The notes beneath the pieces were generated by a model, which saw nothing but the letters and a program-made list of their open reading frames with translations, made no database searches and was not told the origin of the DNA. 64,000 bases of DNA from Curvibacter sp. GWA2_63_95 (GTDB lineage: Bacteria > Pseudomonadota > Gammaproteobacteria > Burkholderiales > Burkholderiaceae_C): contig MGPB01000030.1 of NCBI GenBank assembly GCA_001795455.1, forward strand, positions 158,896 to 222,895, read 5' to 3'. Positions within the stretch are counted from its first letter, which is position 1. Each line of letters begins with the position of its first letter. The position numbers and the translations under genes are program-made. Shown one piece after another: positions 8,606 through 18,172 of the stretch.

Positions 8606-10510
8606 ATGTCCAGATCCCGCGCCGCCTCCCTGTCCACCAAGCTGATCCGCATTGGCGCCAGCCTGCTGGTGGTCGCGCTCATGTCGATTGGCCTGACGTT
8701 GTGGGTCACTTGGCAGCTGGAGGGGGGAGCGGCCTCGGTCAACGAGGCCGGACGCATGCGCATGCAGGCCTGGCGGCTGGCCAGCGCCTTGCAAGCGGAT
8801 TTGCCGCGCACGGAGGTGTTGGCTTTGGTGGGGCAGTTTGACCAAAGCCTGGAGTTGCTGCGTACCGGAGACCCCTCTCGCCCGCTGTTTGTGCCCTGGG
8901 ATACGGGGGTGCGGGGGCGTTTTGTCGCGGTGAACCAGCTGTGGTCCGTGCAGCGCAGCCTGTGGGCAGGGGAGCCGCCGCCCACGGCCAAGGCTTCTTT
9001 GTACGCCGCCGAGGAGTTTGTGGCCGCCATCGATGCGCTGGTGCTGGCCATCGAACACCAGCTCGCGCGGCTCACCGCCATCCTCAATCTGTTCCAGTTC
9101 GTCATGATGGCACTGGCCATTGGCGGGGCGGTGCTCATGCTCTACACCGGCTACCTGTATGTCATCAACCCGCTGCTGCAATTGCAGCAGGGGCTGCGCA
9201 AGGTGGAGACCGGGGACTTCGGCACCCGCATCGAGGTGGACAACCAAGACGAGTTTGGCCAGGTGGCACAGGGCTTCAACCGCATGTCGACCCAGCTGCA
9301 GGCCCTGTACGACGGGCTGGAGGCCCAGGTGGTCGCCAAGACCCAGCGGATCGAGGCGCAGCGCGCACGCATCGAGGCCCTGTACGAGGTGAGTGCGTTT
9401 TTGGCGGGGGCCAATTCCATCGAAGAGATGTCGCGCGGGTTTGCGCAGCGGGTGCGCATGGTGATGAAGGCGGACGCAGTGACGGTGCGCTGGTCGGACG
9501 AGGCCAACCAGCGCTACCTTTTGCTTGCGTCCGACTGCTTTCCGCAGGACATGCTGGAGGAAGAACGCAGCCTGCTGGCAGGTGCCTGCGCCTGTGGCAG
9601 CCTGCAGCCCGATGCACGCACACGCGTGATCCCCATCCACGACCACACGGCCGCGCCCCTGCGCCGCTGTGTCAAAGCCGGCTACGAGAGCCTGGTGAGT
9701 GTGCCGGTGCGCTTGCAGCAGCGCCTGATGGGTGAGATCGACCTGTTCTTCCGCCACACGGTGGAGCTGACCAAAGACGAGGTGGAGCTGCTCGACGCAC
9801 TGGCCAGCCACCTGGCCAGTGCGCTGGAGGGGCTGCGCGCTGCCGCGCTGGAGCGCGAGGCGGCGGTGGGCGAGGAGCGTGCCCTGCTGGCGCGTGAATT
9901 GCACGACTCGATCGCCCAATCGCTGGCCTTTCTGAAAATCCAGGTGCAACTGCTGCGCAGTGCCACCCACAAGGCACAAGCAGAGCAGGTGCAATTGGTG
10001 CTGGACGAACTGGATACCGGACTCAAGGAAAGCATCAACGATGTGCGGGAGCTCCTGGTGCACTTTCGCACCCGCACCAATACCGACGATATCGAACCCG
10101 CGCTGCAGGAGACCTTGCAGAAGTTCAAGCACCAGAGTGGCCTGACCACGCAATGGCATGTGACCGGGGAAGGGCTGCCCCTGCCCTCTGACGTACAGGT
10201 GCAAGTGCTGCATGTGCTGCAGGAGGCGCTCTCGAATGTCCGCAAACACGCGCTGGCCACACAAGTCTCCCTTGATGTGGTCAAGGGCGAGCGGTGGCGG
10301 TTCGCCGTGCACGATGATGGGGTGGGGTTCCAGACATCACACCGGCACGACACGTCCCACGTGGGTCTCAAAATCATGCAGGAGCGGGCGGCCCGCATTG
10401 GTGCCACCGTCGAGGTGCAGTCCCGCCCTGGGGCCGGCACCACGGTCAGTCTGGTGTTGCCGGCCCACCCGGTGACGGGGGCCGCGTCGGTACCGGCACC
10501 CTTGCACTGA
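8606..10510 (+). CDS. narX: Nitrate/nitrite sensor histidine kinase NarX
   Basis: Inner-membrane kinase that senses nitrate and phosphorylates NarL. The 634-residue protein has an N-terminal transmembrane helix, then a periplasmic sensor domain with the P-box-like NEAGRMRMQAWRLA, where the Arg pair binds nitrate in NarX/NarQ. A second helix, a HAMP domain (about 188-241) and a central GAF-like module with a Cys cluster (GACACGSL) follow. The HisKA_3 box ELHDSIAQSLAF (His about 432) and a HATPase end DDGVGF come last. The start at 8606 is chosen because the sensor helix begins there. narL follows 10 nt later. Confidence 0.93.
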   Translation: MSRSRAASLSTKLIRIGASLLVVALMSIGLTLWVTWQLEGGAASVNEAGRMRMQAWRLASALQADLPRTEVLALVGQFDQSLELLRTGDPSRPLFVPWDTGVRGRFVAVNQLWSVQRSLWAGEPPPTAKASLYAAEEFVAAIDALVLAIEHQLARLTAILNLFQFVMMALAIGGAVLMLYTGYLYVINPLLQLQQGLRKVETGDFGTRIEVDNQDEFGQVAQGFNRMSTQLQALYDGLEAQVVAKTQRIEAQRARIEALYEVSAFLAGANSIEEMSRGFAQRVRMVMKADAVTVRWSDEANQRYLLLASDCFPQDMLEEERSLLAGACACGSLQPDARTRVIPIHDHTAAPLRRCVKAGYESLVSVPVRLQQRLMGEIDLFFRHTVELTKDEVELLDALASHLASALEGLRAAALEREAAVGEERALLARELHDSIAQSLAFLKIQVQLLRSATHKAQAEQVQLVLDELDTGLKESINDVRELLVHFRTRTNTDDIEPALQETLQKFKHQSGLTTQWHVTGEGLPLPSDVQVQVLHVLQEALSNVRKHALATQVSLDVVKGERWRFAVHDDGVGFQTSHRHDTSHVGLKIMQERAARIGATVEVQSRPGAGTTVSLVLPAHPVTGAASVPAPLH

Positions 10511-10520
10511 CAATACCGAC

Positions 10521-11201
10521 ATGACGCTTATCCGACTGATGGTGGTGGACGACCACTCCCTGTTCCGCCGCGGGCTGGTAGCCCTGCTGTCCCAGGATGG
10601 CCGTTTTGAGGTCGTAGCCCAGGCCGCGGACATGGGCGAGGCGCTGCGTTATGCGGGCAGTCAGGCCCCCCAGCTGATCTTGCTGGACAACCACCTGCCC
10701 GGGGTGCGCGGGGTGGATGGCATTGCTGCCCTGAAAGAAGCCTTCACCGGTGTGCGCATCCTCATGCTCACGGTGAGCGAGGACGAACAGGACCTGGCCG
10801 CGGCCATGCAGGCCGGGGCGGATGGCTACCTGCTCAAGACGGTGGAGTCCGAGCACCTGTGCGACGCCTTGCTCAAGGTCATGGCGGGTGAATCGGTCAT
10901 CAGCCCCGAGATGATGACCAAGTTTGTGGCCGCCTTCCGGGCCAAGCCTGCGTCGGCGCCCGCTGTGCCCACGCTGGCGGTCGGGCCCGCCCCGGCCGAT
11001 GGCGGGCTGGAGTGCCTGTCGGCGCGCGAGCGCGAGATCCTGGCGTGTATTGCGCGGGGCGACAGCAACAAACTGATCGCCCGCGCGCTGGACATTGCCG
11101 AAACCACGGTGAAAGTGCATGTGCAGCACATCCTGCGCAAGTTGCAGCTCAGCTCGCGGGTCCAGGCAGCGGTCTACGCCACCGCCCGCGGTCTGGTTTG
11201 A
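10521..11201 (+). CDS. narL: Nitrate response regulator NarL
   Basis: DNA-binding response regulator of the NarL/FixJ class, 226 residues. The receiver has acidic residues D10-D11, the phosphoacceptor D56 in LILLDNHLPG and Lys in GYLLKT. The C-terminal LuxR-type helix-turn-helix is LSAREREILACIARGDSNK through TTVKVHVQHILRKL. It is paired with narX and lies immediately upstream of the nitrate transporter and reductase genes that NarL is known to control. An FNR-like box overlaps its stop codon. Confidence 0.93.
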   Translation: MTLIRLMVVDDHSLFRRGLVALLSQDGRFEVVAQAADMGEALRYAGSQAPQLILLDNHLPGVRGVDGIAALKEAFTGVRILMLTVSEDEQDLAAAMQAGADGYLLKTVESEHLCDALLKVMAGESVISPEMMTKFVAAFRAKPASAPAVPTLAVGPAPADGGLECLSAREREILACIARGDSNKLIARALDIAETTVKVHVQHILRKLQLSSRVQAAVYATARGLV

Positions 11202-11211
11202 TCCAGATCAG
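11198..11211 (+). promoter_or_regulatory. FNR/ANR-type box upstream of narK1
   Basis: TTGATCCAGATCAG matches the FNR consensus TTGAT-N4-ATCAA at nine of ten fixed positions. It overlaps the end of narL and lies 149 bp before the narK1 ATG. With class II spacing the transcript would start near 11246, although the predicted -10 there is weak. It supports oxygen-dependent control of narK1K2GHJI and the genes behind them. Confidence 0.7.
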
Positions 11212-11246
11212 TTTTTCGCCACACTTCTTTCGGACTACTCCTTTAG

Positions 11247-11320
11247 AACTACGCCGCCTTGTGGCGACATAGTTCTTTGGCGCTGAGCGGCCAGTACCAA
11301 TGGCGGATGTTCAATCCGCC
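11247..11320 (+). promoter_or_regulatory. Leader hairpins ahead of narK1
   Basis: Two dyads fill the leader. AACTACGCC (11247-11255) can pair with GGCG...TAGTT (11263-11274), and GGCGGAT (11302-11308) pairs perfectly with ATCCGCC (11314-11320) around a 5-nt loop. No T-tract follows, so these are not plain terminators. Their order before a clear Shine-Dalgarno site suggests an RNA-level control element or transcript stabilisation. The function is not known. Confidence 0.45.
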
Positions 11321-11360
11321 TCCAAAGCGCGACAGTCATTCCATCCTTAGGAGATGGAAT

Positions 11361-12629
11361 ATGGCCTCTGATTTAAGCAACGCACGCAAAGCCTGGTCGG
11401 TGCTCATCGTCAGCACACTGGCGTTTACTGTGTGCTTCATGGTGTGGATGATGTTTGGCGTGATCGGTATTCCGATCAAGAAAATGCTGAACCTCAATGC
11501 CACCGAGTTCGGTTTACTCACTGCCACGCCGGTGCTCACCGGCTCGCTGATCCGGGTGCCGCTGGGCATCTGGACCGACCGTTTTGGCGGGCGCATCGTC
11601 ATGGCGGTGCTGATGGCCATTACCGTGCCCGCCATCTGGATGATGGCCTACGCCACCCAGTACTGGCACTTCATCACCATCGGCCTGTTTGTGGGGCTGG
11701 CCGGCGGCTCGTTCTCGGTCGGCACGCCCTATGTGGCGCGCTGGTTCCCCAAGGCCAAGCAGGGCACGGCCATGGGTATTTATGGTGCGGGCAACTCGGG
11801 CTCGGCGGTCAACAAGTTTGTCGCGCCGGTCATCCTGGTCGCCTTCGGCTGGACCATGGTGCCGCAGGTGTATGCGGCCATCATGCTGGGCACCTTGGTG
11901 CTGTTCTGGATGTTCAGCCACAGCGATCCCGCCCACCTGGTGTCCAACAACGTCAGCTTCAAGGAACAGCTCAAGGCCTTGAAGGACCCCAAGGTCATCA
12001 AGTACTGCCAGTACTACAGCATTGTGTTCGGTGGCTATGTGGCGCTGGCGCTGTGGATGGTGCAGTACTACGTGGGCGAGTTTGGCCTGGACATTCGCGT
12101 GGCCGCCCTGCTGGCCGCTTGCTTTTCTTTGCCCGGTGGTGTGTTGCGCGCCTTCGGCGGCATGTTGTCCGACAAATACGGTGCCCACAGCGTGACCTGG
12201 TGGGTGCTGTGGGTGAGCTGGATCTGCCTGTTCCTGCTGTCCTACCCGCAAACCGATTTCACCGTGATGACGGTGAACGGCCCCAGCACCTTCCACATCG
12301 GCCTGAACGTCTATGTGTTCACCGGCCTGATGTTCATTCTGGGCATTGCCTGGGCCTTTGGCAAAGCCAGCGTCTTCAAGTACATCAGCGATGACTACTC
12401 GCACAACATCGGCGCCATCAGCGGCATCGTGGGCTTGGCCGGCGGCCTGGGCGGTTTTGTGCTGCCCATCCTGTTTGGTGTGCTGATGGACCTGACCGGC
12501 ATCCGCTCCAGCGCCTTCATGCTGATGTACGGCGTGGTCTGGGTGTCGCTCATCTGGATGTATTGGACCGAGGTGCGCAAGGCCCACGTCATGGGTGCAC
12601 AGGCCAAGAATTTTTCCCTGCAGAACTAG
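11361..12629 (+). CDS. narK1: Nitrate/nitrite transporter, NarK1 type (MFS)
   Basis: Twelve-helix major-facilitator transporter of 422 residues in the nitrate-nitrite porter family. Signature regions include the family motif with Arg in TGSLIRVPLG and the Gly-rich stretches GLAGGSFSVGTPYVARWFP and GLAGGLGGFVLPI. The ATG at 11361 is preceded by AGGAGA with 6-nt spacing, which decides it over an upstream in-frame TTG. In denitrifiers, NarK1 proteins usually work as nitrate/proton symporters that start nitrate respiration. This one sits directly before narK2 and narGHJI. Confidence 0.9.
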   Translation: MASDLSNARKAWSVLIVSTLAFTVCFMVWMMFGVIGIPIKKMLNLNATEFGLLTATPVLTGSLIRVPLGIWTDRFGGRIVMAVLMAITVPAIWMMAYATQYWHFITIGLFVGLAGGSFSVGTPYVARWFPKAKQGTAMGIYGAGNSGSAVNKFVAPVILVAFGWTMVPQVYAAIMLGTLVLFWMFSHSDPAHLVSNNVSFKEQLKALKDPKVIKYCQYYSIVFGGYVALALWMVQYYVGEFGLDIRVAALLAACFSLPGGVLRAFGGMLSDKYGAHSVTWWVLWVSWICLFLLSYPQTDFTVMTVNGPSTFHIGLNVYVFTGLMFILGIAWAFGKASVFKYISDDYSHNIGAISGIVGLAGGLGGFVLPILFGVLMDLTGIRSSAFMLMYGVVWVSLIWMYWTEVRKAHVMGAQAKNFSLQN

Positions 12630-12639
12630 GACACCTTTC

Positions 12640-14268
12640 ATGAACACCAACAGTCCATCCCGCGCAGACATTGCCGACTGGCGCCCCGAAGACGAGCGCT
12701 TTTGGGAGAGCACCGGCAAGTCCATCGCCTACCGCAACCTCTGGCTCTCCATTCCGGCGCTGCTGTGCGGCTTCGCCGTCTGGGGCATGTGGGGCATCAT
12801 CACCGTGCAGATGCTCAACCTGGGCTTCCCCTTCACCCAGGCCGAGTTGTTCACGCTGACCGCCATTGCCGGCATCTCGGGTGCCACCATGCGCATTCCG
12901 GCCAGCTTTTTGATCCGCATGGCCGGTGGCCGCAACACCATCTTCCTCACCACCGCGATGCTGCTGGCCCCGGCCATTGGCACCGGCGTGGCGCTGCAGC
13001 ACCCCGAGTGGCCGCTGTGGGTGTTCCAGCTCATGGCGCTGTGGTCGGGCGTGGGTGGCGGCAACTTTGCCAGCTCCATGTCCAACATCAGCACCTTCTT
13101 CCCCAAGCGCCTGCAGGGCACGGCGCTGGGTTTGAACGCAGGTCTGGGCAACTTCGGCGTCACCACCATGCAGATCGTCATCCCCTTGGTGATGACGGTG
13201 GGCCTGTTTGGCGCCTTTGGCGGTGAGGCCAAAGCCCTGGTCAAGGACAGCGGCTGGATCTTCGGCAAGATTGCTGCGGGCACCCCCACCTGGATTCAGA
13301 ACGCCGGTTTTGCCTGGGTGTTGTCGCTCGTTCCCCTGTCCATCCTGTGCTGGTGGGGCATGAACAACCTCAAGACCGTGTCGCCTGCCACCGGCAACCC
13401 GGTGGTGGCTTTTGCCAAGATCATCTACCTGTACTCGCTGGCCTTCATCCCGTCCATCGGCATGTTGTACCTGTACCTGCCAGCGCCCACGGGGCTGGGG
13501 CTGTTGAACATGTGGGTGGCGATTCCGCTGGACATTCTGGCCGCGGTGCTGATGATGCGCCTGGCTGCCTTTGGTGCCATGCGTGAGAACGTGCAAAAGC
13601 AGTTCGCCATCTTCAGCAACAAACACACCTGGAGCATGACCGCACTCTATGTGGTCACCTTCGGCAGCTTCATTGGCTTCTCCATGGCGCTGCCCCTGGC
13701 CATCACCGTGATCTTCGGCTTCCAGCACATCCCCGATGCTGCGGGTGTGTTGCAGCACACGGTCAAGAACCCCAATGCGCCGTCGGCTCTCACCTATGCC
13801 TGGATTGGCCCCTTTGTCGGCGCTGCCGTGCGCCCCATCGGCGGCTGGATTTCGGACAAGGTGGGCGGTTCCATCGTCACGCAAATCATCTCCGCCATCA
13901 TGGTGCTGGCATCGGCCGCCGTGGGCTACGTGATGTTGCAGGCCTACCAGTCGCCTACCCCCGAACAACACTTCATGGCCTTCATGGGCCTGTTCATCGT
14001 GCTGTTTGCGGCCAGCGGTATTGGCAACGGCTCCACCTTCCGCAGCGTGGGCTTCATCTTCGACCGCCAGCAGGCCGGCCCGGTGCTGGGCTGGACCTCG
14101 GCAGTGGCCGCCTATGGCGCCTTCATTGCCCCGGTGCTGATTGGCCAGCAGATCAAGGCAGGCACACCGCAGTACGCCTTCTACGGCTTTGCCGTCTTCT
14201 ATGCCGTGTGCCTGGTGCTGAACTGGTGGTTCTACCTGCGCAAGGGCGCCGAGATCCAGAACCCCTAA
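12640..14268 (+). CDS. narK2: Nitrate/nitrite transporter, NarK2 type (MFS)
   Basis: Second nitrate porter, 542 residues, larger than NarK1 because of an extended N-terminus and a long loop in the middle (GGEAKALVKDSGWIFGKIAA). The family motifs are SGATMRIPASF, with the substrate-binding Arg, and LNAGLGNFGVT. NarK2 proteins are generally nitrate/nitrite antiporters that remove the nitrite made by NarG. Separate narK1 and narK2 genes in tandem match the two halves of fused NarK proteins in other denitrifiers. The start ATG lies 10 nt after the narK1 stop. Confidence 0.88.
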   Translation: MNTNSPSRADIADWRPEDERFWESTGKSIAYRNLWLSIPALLCGFAVWGMWGIITVQMLNLGFPFTQAELFTLTAIAGISGATMRIPASFLIRMAGGRNTIFLTTAMLLAPAIGTGVALQHPEWPLWVFQLMALWSGVGGGNFASSMSNISTFFPKRLQGTALGLNAGLGNFGVTTMQIVIPLVMTVGLFGAFGGEAKALVKDSGWIFGKIAAGTPTWIQNAGFAWVLSLVPLSILCWWGMNNLKTVSPATGNPVVAFAKIIYLYSLAFIPSIGMLYLYLPAPTGLGLLNMWVAIPLDILAAVLMMRLAAFGAMRENVQKQFAIFSNKHTWSMTALYVVTFGSFIGFSMALPLAITVIFGFQHIPDAAGVLQHTVKNPNAPSALTYAWIGPFVGAAVRPIGGWISDKVGGSIVTQIISAIMVLASAAVGYVMLQAYQSPTPEQHFMAFMGLFIVLFAASGIGNGSTFRSVGFIFDRQQAGPVLGWTSAVAAYGAFIAPVLIGQQIKAGTPQYAFYGFAVFYAVCLVLNWWFYLRKGAEIQNP

Positions 14269-14279
14269 GACCACTGAAT

Positions 14280-14328
14280 TGCTACCAAATGTATAGCTGC
14301 TTGCGCATATTCCACCTGGGCTACGGCC
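14280..14328 (-). repeat. Interspersed 49-bp element, copy 3 (intergenic, before narG)
   Basis: In inverted orientation it starts TGCTACCAAATGTATAGCTG, has the core GCTTGCGCATA and ends GGGCTACGGCC. It occupies most of the 97-bp narK2-narG gap and would therefore be part of the polycistronic mRNA. Confidence 0.8.
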
Positions 14329-14365
14329 CGATTCCATCCAAAAAATCGATTGCAGAGGTATCCCT

Positions 14366-17300
14366 ATGAGCCACTTTCTGGACCGACTGAGCCACTTCTC
14401 GGCTCCCAAAGAGGAATTTGCCGATGGCCACGGTGTGGCCACCGGTGAAGACCGGACCTGGGAAGACGCCTACCGCGACCGCTGGGCCCACGACAAGATT
14501 GTGCGCAGCACCCACGGTGTGAACTGCACCGGCAGCTGCAGCTGGAAGATTTACGTCAAGGGCGGCATCGTCACCTGGGAAACCCAGCAGACCGACTACC
14601 CCCGCACGCGCGCCGATTTGCCCAACCACGAGCCCCGTGGCTGTGCACGCGGCGCCAGCTACAGCTGGTACCTGTACAGCGCCAACCGCGTGAAGTACCC
14701 CATGATCCGCGCGCGCCTGCTCAAGCACTGGCGTGCGGCCCTGCTGGTGGCCAAGAGCCCGGTGGACGCCTGGGCCAGCATCGTGGAAAACCCCGAAGCC
14801 CGCCTGGAGTGGCAAAAGCAGCGCGGCCTGGGCGGCTTTGTGCGCAGCACCTGGGAAGAGATCAACCAGCTGGTCGCCAGCGCCAACGTCTACACCGCCA
14901 AGCAGTACGGCCCGGACCGCATCATCGGCTTCTCGCCCATCCCGGCCATGAGCATGGTGAGCTACGCCGCAGGCAGCCGCTACCTCAGCCTGATTGGCGG
15001 CGTGTGCATGAGCTTTTACGACTGGTACTGCGACCTGCCACCGGCCAGCCCCCAGGTCTGGGGCGAGCAGACCGACGTGCCCGAGAGTGCCGACTGGTAC
15101 AACAGCACCTTCATCATCGCCTGGGGCTCCAACGTGCCCCAGACGCGCACGCCCGATGCCCACTTCTTCACCGAGGTGCGCTACAAAGGCGCCAAGACGG
15201 TGGCCATCACCCCCGACTACGCCGAGATCAGCAAACTCGCCGATCTGTGGATGCACCCCAAGCAGGGCACCGACGCTGCCGTGGCCATGGCCATGGGCCA
15301 CGTCATCCTCAAGGAGTTTTACTTCAACAAGCGCAGCGCGTACTTTGACAACTACGTGCGCCGCTACACCGACATGCCCAACCTGGTGCAGCTCGAAGAG
15401 CGCACCCTGCCCGATGGCCGCACGGTCATGGTGCCCGGCCGCTACCTGCGCGCCAGCGACTTCAACGGCAAGCTCGGCCAGGACAACAACCCCGAGTGGA
15501 AAACCGTGGCGCTGGACCAGGACGACAAGATGGTGCTGCCCAATGGCTCCATCGGTTTCCGCTGGGGAGCGGCTGAACGCGAGGACCTGGGCAAGTGGAA
15601 TCTGGAAAACAAAGAGGCCCGGGGAGACACCGAGGTCACGCTCAAGCTCAGCCTGATGGAGGGCGCGCAGCCTGACTTTGAGGTGGGCGAGGTCGGTTTC
15701 CCGTACTTTGGTGGCATTGACACCCCCAACTTCGACGCCAACAAGCAAAGCGCCGCCGTGGACGATGTGCTGGTGCGCAAGGTGCCGGTTCGCCGCGTCA
15801 AGCTCGGCAAGGCCGGTGAAGAGCGATACGCCCTGGTGGCTACCGTGTTCGACCTGACCGTGGCCAACTACGGTGTGGCCCGCGGCCTGCCCGGTGAGAA
15901 CGCTGCACTCAGCTATGACGACGACACCCCGTACACCCCTGCCTGGCAGGAAAAGATCACCGGTGTGAAGCGTGACCAGGTGATTGCCGTGGCGCGCCAG
16001 TTTGCCGACAACGCCGACAAGACCCAGGGCAAGAGCATGGTCATCATCGGCGCGGCCATGAACCACTGGTACCACAGTGACATGAACTACCGCGGCATCA
16101 TCAACATGCTGATGATGTGCGGTTGTATCGGCAAAAGCGGCGGTGGCTGGGCCCACTATGTGGGCCAGGAAAAACTGCGTCCCCAGACCGGCTGGACGGC
16201 CCTGGCCTTTGCGCTGGACTGGGTGCGCCCACCCCGTCAGATGAACAGCACCAGCTTCTTCTATGCCCACACCGACCAGTGGCGCTATGAAAAACTGGGT
16301 GTGGAAGAAATCTTGTCGCCGCTGGCCGACAAATCCAAGTTCGGCGGCAGCCTGATTGACTACAACGTGCGCGCCGAGCGCATGGGCTGGCTGCCCAGTG
16401 CGCCGCAGCTGCAGACCAACCCCATGCAAGTGGTGAGGGATGCCCAAGCCAAGGGTCTGGACCCCAAGGACCATGTGGTGCAGTCGCTGAAAGACGGCAG
16501 CCTCAAGATGAGCTGCCAAGACCCGGACCATCCTGCCAACTGGCCGCGCAACATGTTTGTCTGGCGCTCCAACATCCTGGGCTCCAGCGGCAAGGGGCAT
16601 GAGTATTTCCTCAAACACCTGCTGGGCACCACCCACGGCGTGCAGGGCAAGGACCTGGGGGCCGAAGAAGCCAAGCCCACCGAAGTGGTGTGGCACGACC
16701 AGGCGCCCGAAGGCAAGCTGGACCTGCTGGTCACGCTGGACTTCCGCATGAGCACCACCTGTCTGTACTCCGACATCGTGCTGCCCACCGCCACCTGGTA
16801 CGAGAAAAACGACCTCAACACCAGCGACATGCACCCCTTCATCCATCCGCTGTCCACCGCGGTGGACCCGGCCTGGCAGAGCAAGAGCGACTGGGAGATT
16901 TACAAGGGCTTTGCCAAAGCCTTTAGCGAGGTCTGCGTGGGCCATCTGGGCGTGGAGAAGGAGGTCATGCTCACCCCGCTGATGCACGACACCCCCGCCG
17001 AATTGGCCCAGCCTTTTGGTGTGGCGGAGTGGAGCAAGGGCGAGTGCGAGCTGGTTCCCGGCAAGACGGCGCCCAGCATCCAGGTGGTGGAGCGCGACTA
17101 CCCCAATACCTATGCCCGTTTCACCGCCTTGGGCCCCTTGCTGGACAAGGTCGGCAACGGTGGCAAGGGTATTGGCTGGAACACCCAGACCGAAGTGGCC
17201 CAGCTCAAGGAGCTCAATGGCAAGGTACACACCGAGGGTGTGGCCAAGGGCCTGGCCCGCATCGACACCGATATTGACGCCTGCGAGGTGGTGCTGCAGC

Positions 17301-18160
17301 TGGCCCCTGAGACCAATGGCCATGTGGCCGTGAAGGCCTGGGAAGCACTGGGCAAACAAACCGGTCGTGACCACACCCACCTGGCCCTGCACCGCGAGGA
17401 CGAGAAGATCCGCTTCCGCGACATCCAGGCCCAGCCGCGCAAGATCATCAGCTCGCCGACCTGGAGCGGCATCGAGAGTGAAACGGTGTCGTACAACGCC
17501 GGCTACACCAACGTGCATGAGCTGATCCCATGGCGCACCCTGACCGGCCGCCAGCAGTTCTACCTGGACCATCCCTGGATGATCGCGTTTGGCGAGGGGC
17601 TCTCCAGCTACCGTCCTCCGGTGGACCTGAAGACGGTGGGCGACATCATGAACCGCAAGCCCAACGGCAACAAGGAGATCTCGCTCAACTTCATCACGCC
17701 GCACCAGAAGTGGGGGATCCACTCCACCTATACCGACAACCTGATGATGCTGACGCTGAACCGCGGCGGCCCGGTCATCTGGCTCAGTGAAGACGACGCC
17801 AAGAGCGCCGGCATTGTGGACAACGACTGGGTTGAGCTGTTCAACACCAACGGTGCCATTGCGGCCCGTGCGGTGGTGAGCCAGCGGGTGAACCCCGGCA
17901 TGGTGATGATGTACCACGCCCAGGAAAAAATCATCAACACCCCGGGTGCCGAGATCACCGGCACGCGCGGCGGCATCCACAACTCGGTCACCCGCATCGT
18001 GACCAAGCCCACCCACATGATCGGCGGCTACGCACAGTTCAGTTACGGCTTCAACTACTACGGAACCATCGGCACCAACCGTGACGAATTCGTGGTGGTG
18101 CGCAAGATGCGCAAGATCGACTGGCTCGACGGCGAAGCACCCGCAACCACCCAGGCCTGA
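14366..18160 (+). CDS. narG: Respiratory nitrate reductase alpha subunit NarG
   Basis: Catalytic molybdenum subunit that reduces nitrate to nitrite on the cytoplasmic face of the inner membrane. It has 1264 residues, close to the usual 1240-1260. The FS0 iron-sulfur ligands are H50, C54 and C58 in HGVNCTGSCSW and C93 in PRGCARG. The Mo-coordinating Asp lies in QTRTPDAHF. The N-terminus lacks a cleavable Tat signal, as in membrane-bound NarG. The start is supported by AGAGG upstream, and narH follows 12 nt later. Confidence 0.97.
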   Translation: MSHFLDRLSHFSAPKEEFADGHGVATGEDRTWEDAYRDRWAHDKIVRSTHGVNCTGSCSWKIYVKGGIVTWETQQTDYPRTRADLPNHEPRGCARGASYSWYLYSANRVKYPMIRARLLKHWRAALLVAKSPVDAWASIVENPEARLEWQKQRGLGGFVRSTWEEINQLVASANVYTAKQYGPDRIIGFSPIPAMSMVSYAAGSRYLSLIGGVCMSFYDWYCDLPPASPQVWGEQTDVPESADWYNSTFIIAWGSNVPQTRTPDAHFFTEVRYKGAKTVAITPDYAEISKLADLWMHPKQGTDAAVAMAMGHVILKEFYFNKRSAYFDNYVRRYTDMPNLVQLEERTLPDGRTVMVPGRYLRASDFNGKLGQDNNPEWKTVALDQDDKMVLPNGSIGFRWGAAEREDLGKWNLENKEARGDTEVTLKLSLMEGAQPDFEVGEVGFPYFGGIDTPNFDANKQSAAVDDVLVRKVPVRRVKLGKAGEERYALVATVFDLTVANYGVARGLPGENAALSYDDDTPYTPAWQEKITGVKRDQVIAVARQFADNADKTQGKSMVIIGAAMNHWYHSDMNYRGIINMLMMCGCIGKSGGGWAHYVGQEKLRPQTGWTALAFALDWVRPPRQMNSTSFFYAHTDQWRYEKLGVEEILSPLADKSKFGGSLIDYNVRAERMGWLPSAPQLQTNPMQVVRDAQAKGLDPKDHVVQSLKDGSLKMSCQDPDHPANWPRNMFVWRSNILGSSGKGHEYFLKHLLGTTHGVQGKDLGAEEAKPTEVVWHDQAPEGKLDLLVTLDFRMSTTCLYSDIVLPTATWYEKNDLNTSDMHPFIHPLSTAVDPAWQSKSDWEIYKGFAKAFSEVCVGHLGVEKEVMLTPLMHDTPAELAQPFGVAEWSKGECELVPGKTAPSIQVVERDYPNTYARFTALGPLLDKVGNGGKGIGWNTQTEVAQLKELNGKVHTEGVAKGLARIDTDIDACEVVLQLAPETNGHVAVKAWEALGKQTGRDHTHLALHREDEKIRFRDIQAQPRKIISSPTWSGIESETVSYNAGYTNVHELIPWRTLTGRQQFYLDHPWMIAFGEGLSSYRPPVDLKTVGDIMNRKPNGNKEISLNFITPHQKWGIHSTYTDNLMMLTLNRGGPVIWLSEDDAKSAGIVDNDWVELFNTNGAIAARAVVSQRVNPGMVMMYHAQEKIINTPGAEITGTRGGIHNSVTRIVTKPTHMIGGYAQFSYGFNYYGTIGTNRDEFVVVRKMRKIDWLDGEAPATTQA

Positions 18161-18172
18161 GGAGACAAGACT

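Noticed and set aside
11236..11301. NarL-type heptamers TACTCCT and TACCAAT before narK1
   Set aside because: They match the loose consensus, but seven-base sites occur often by chance and no clear pair with known spacing is present.
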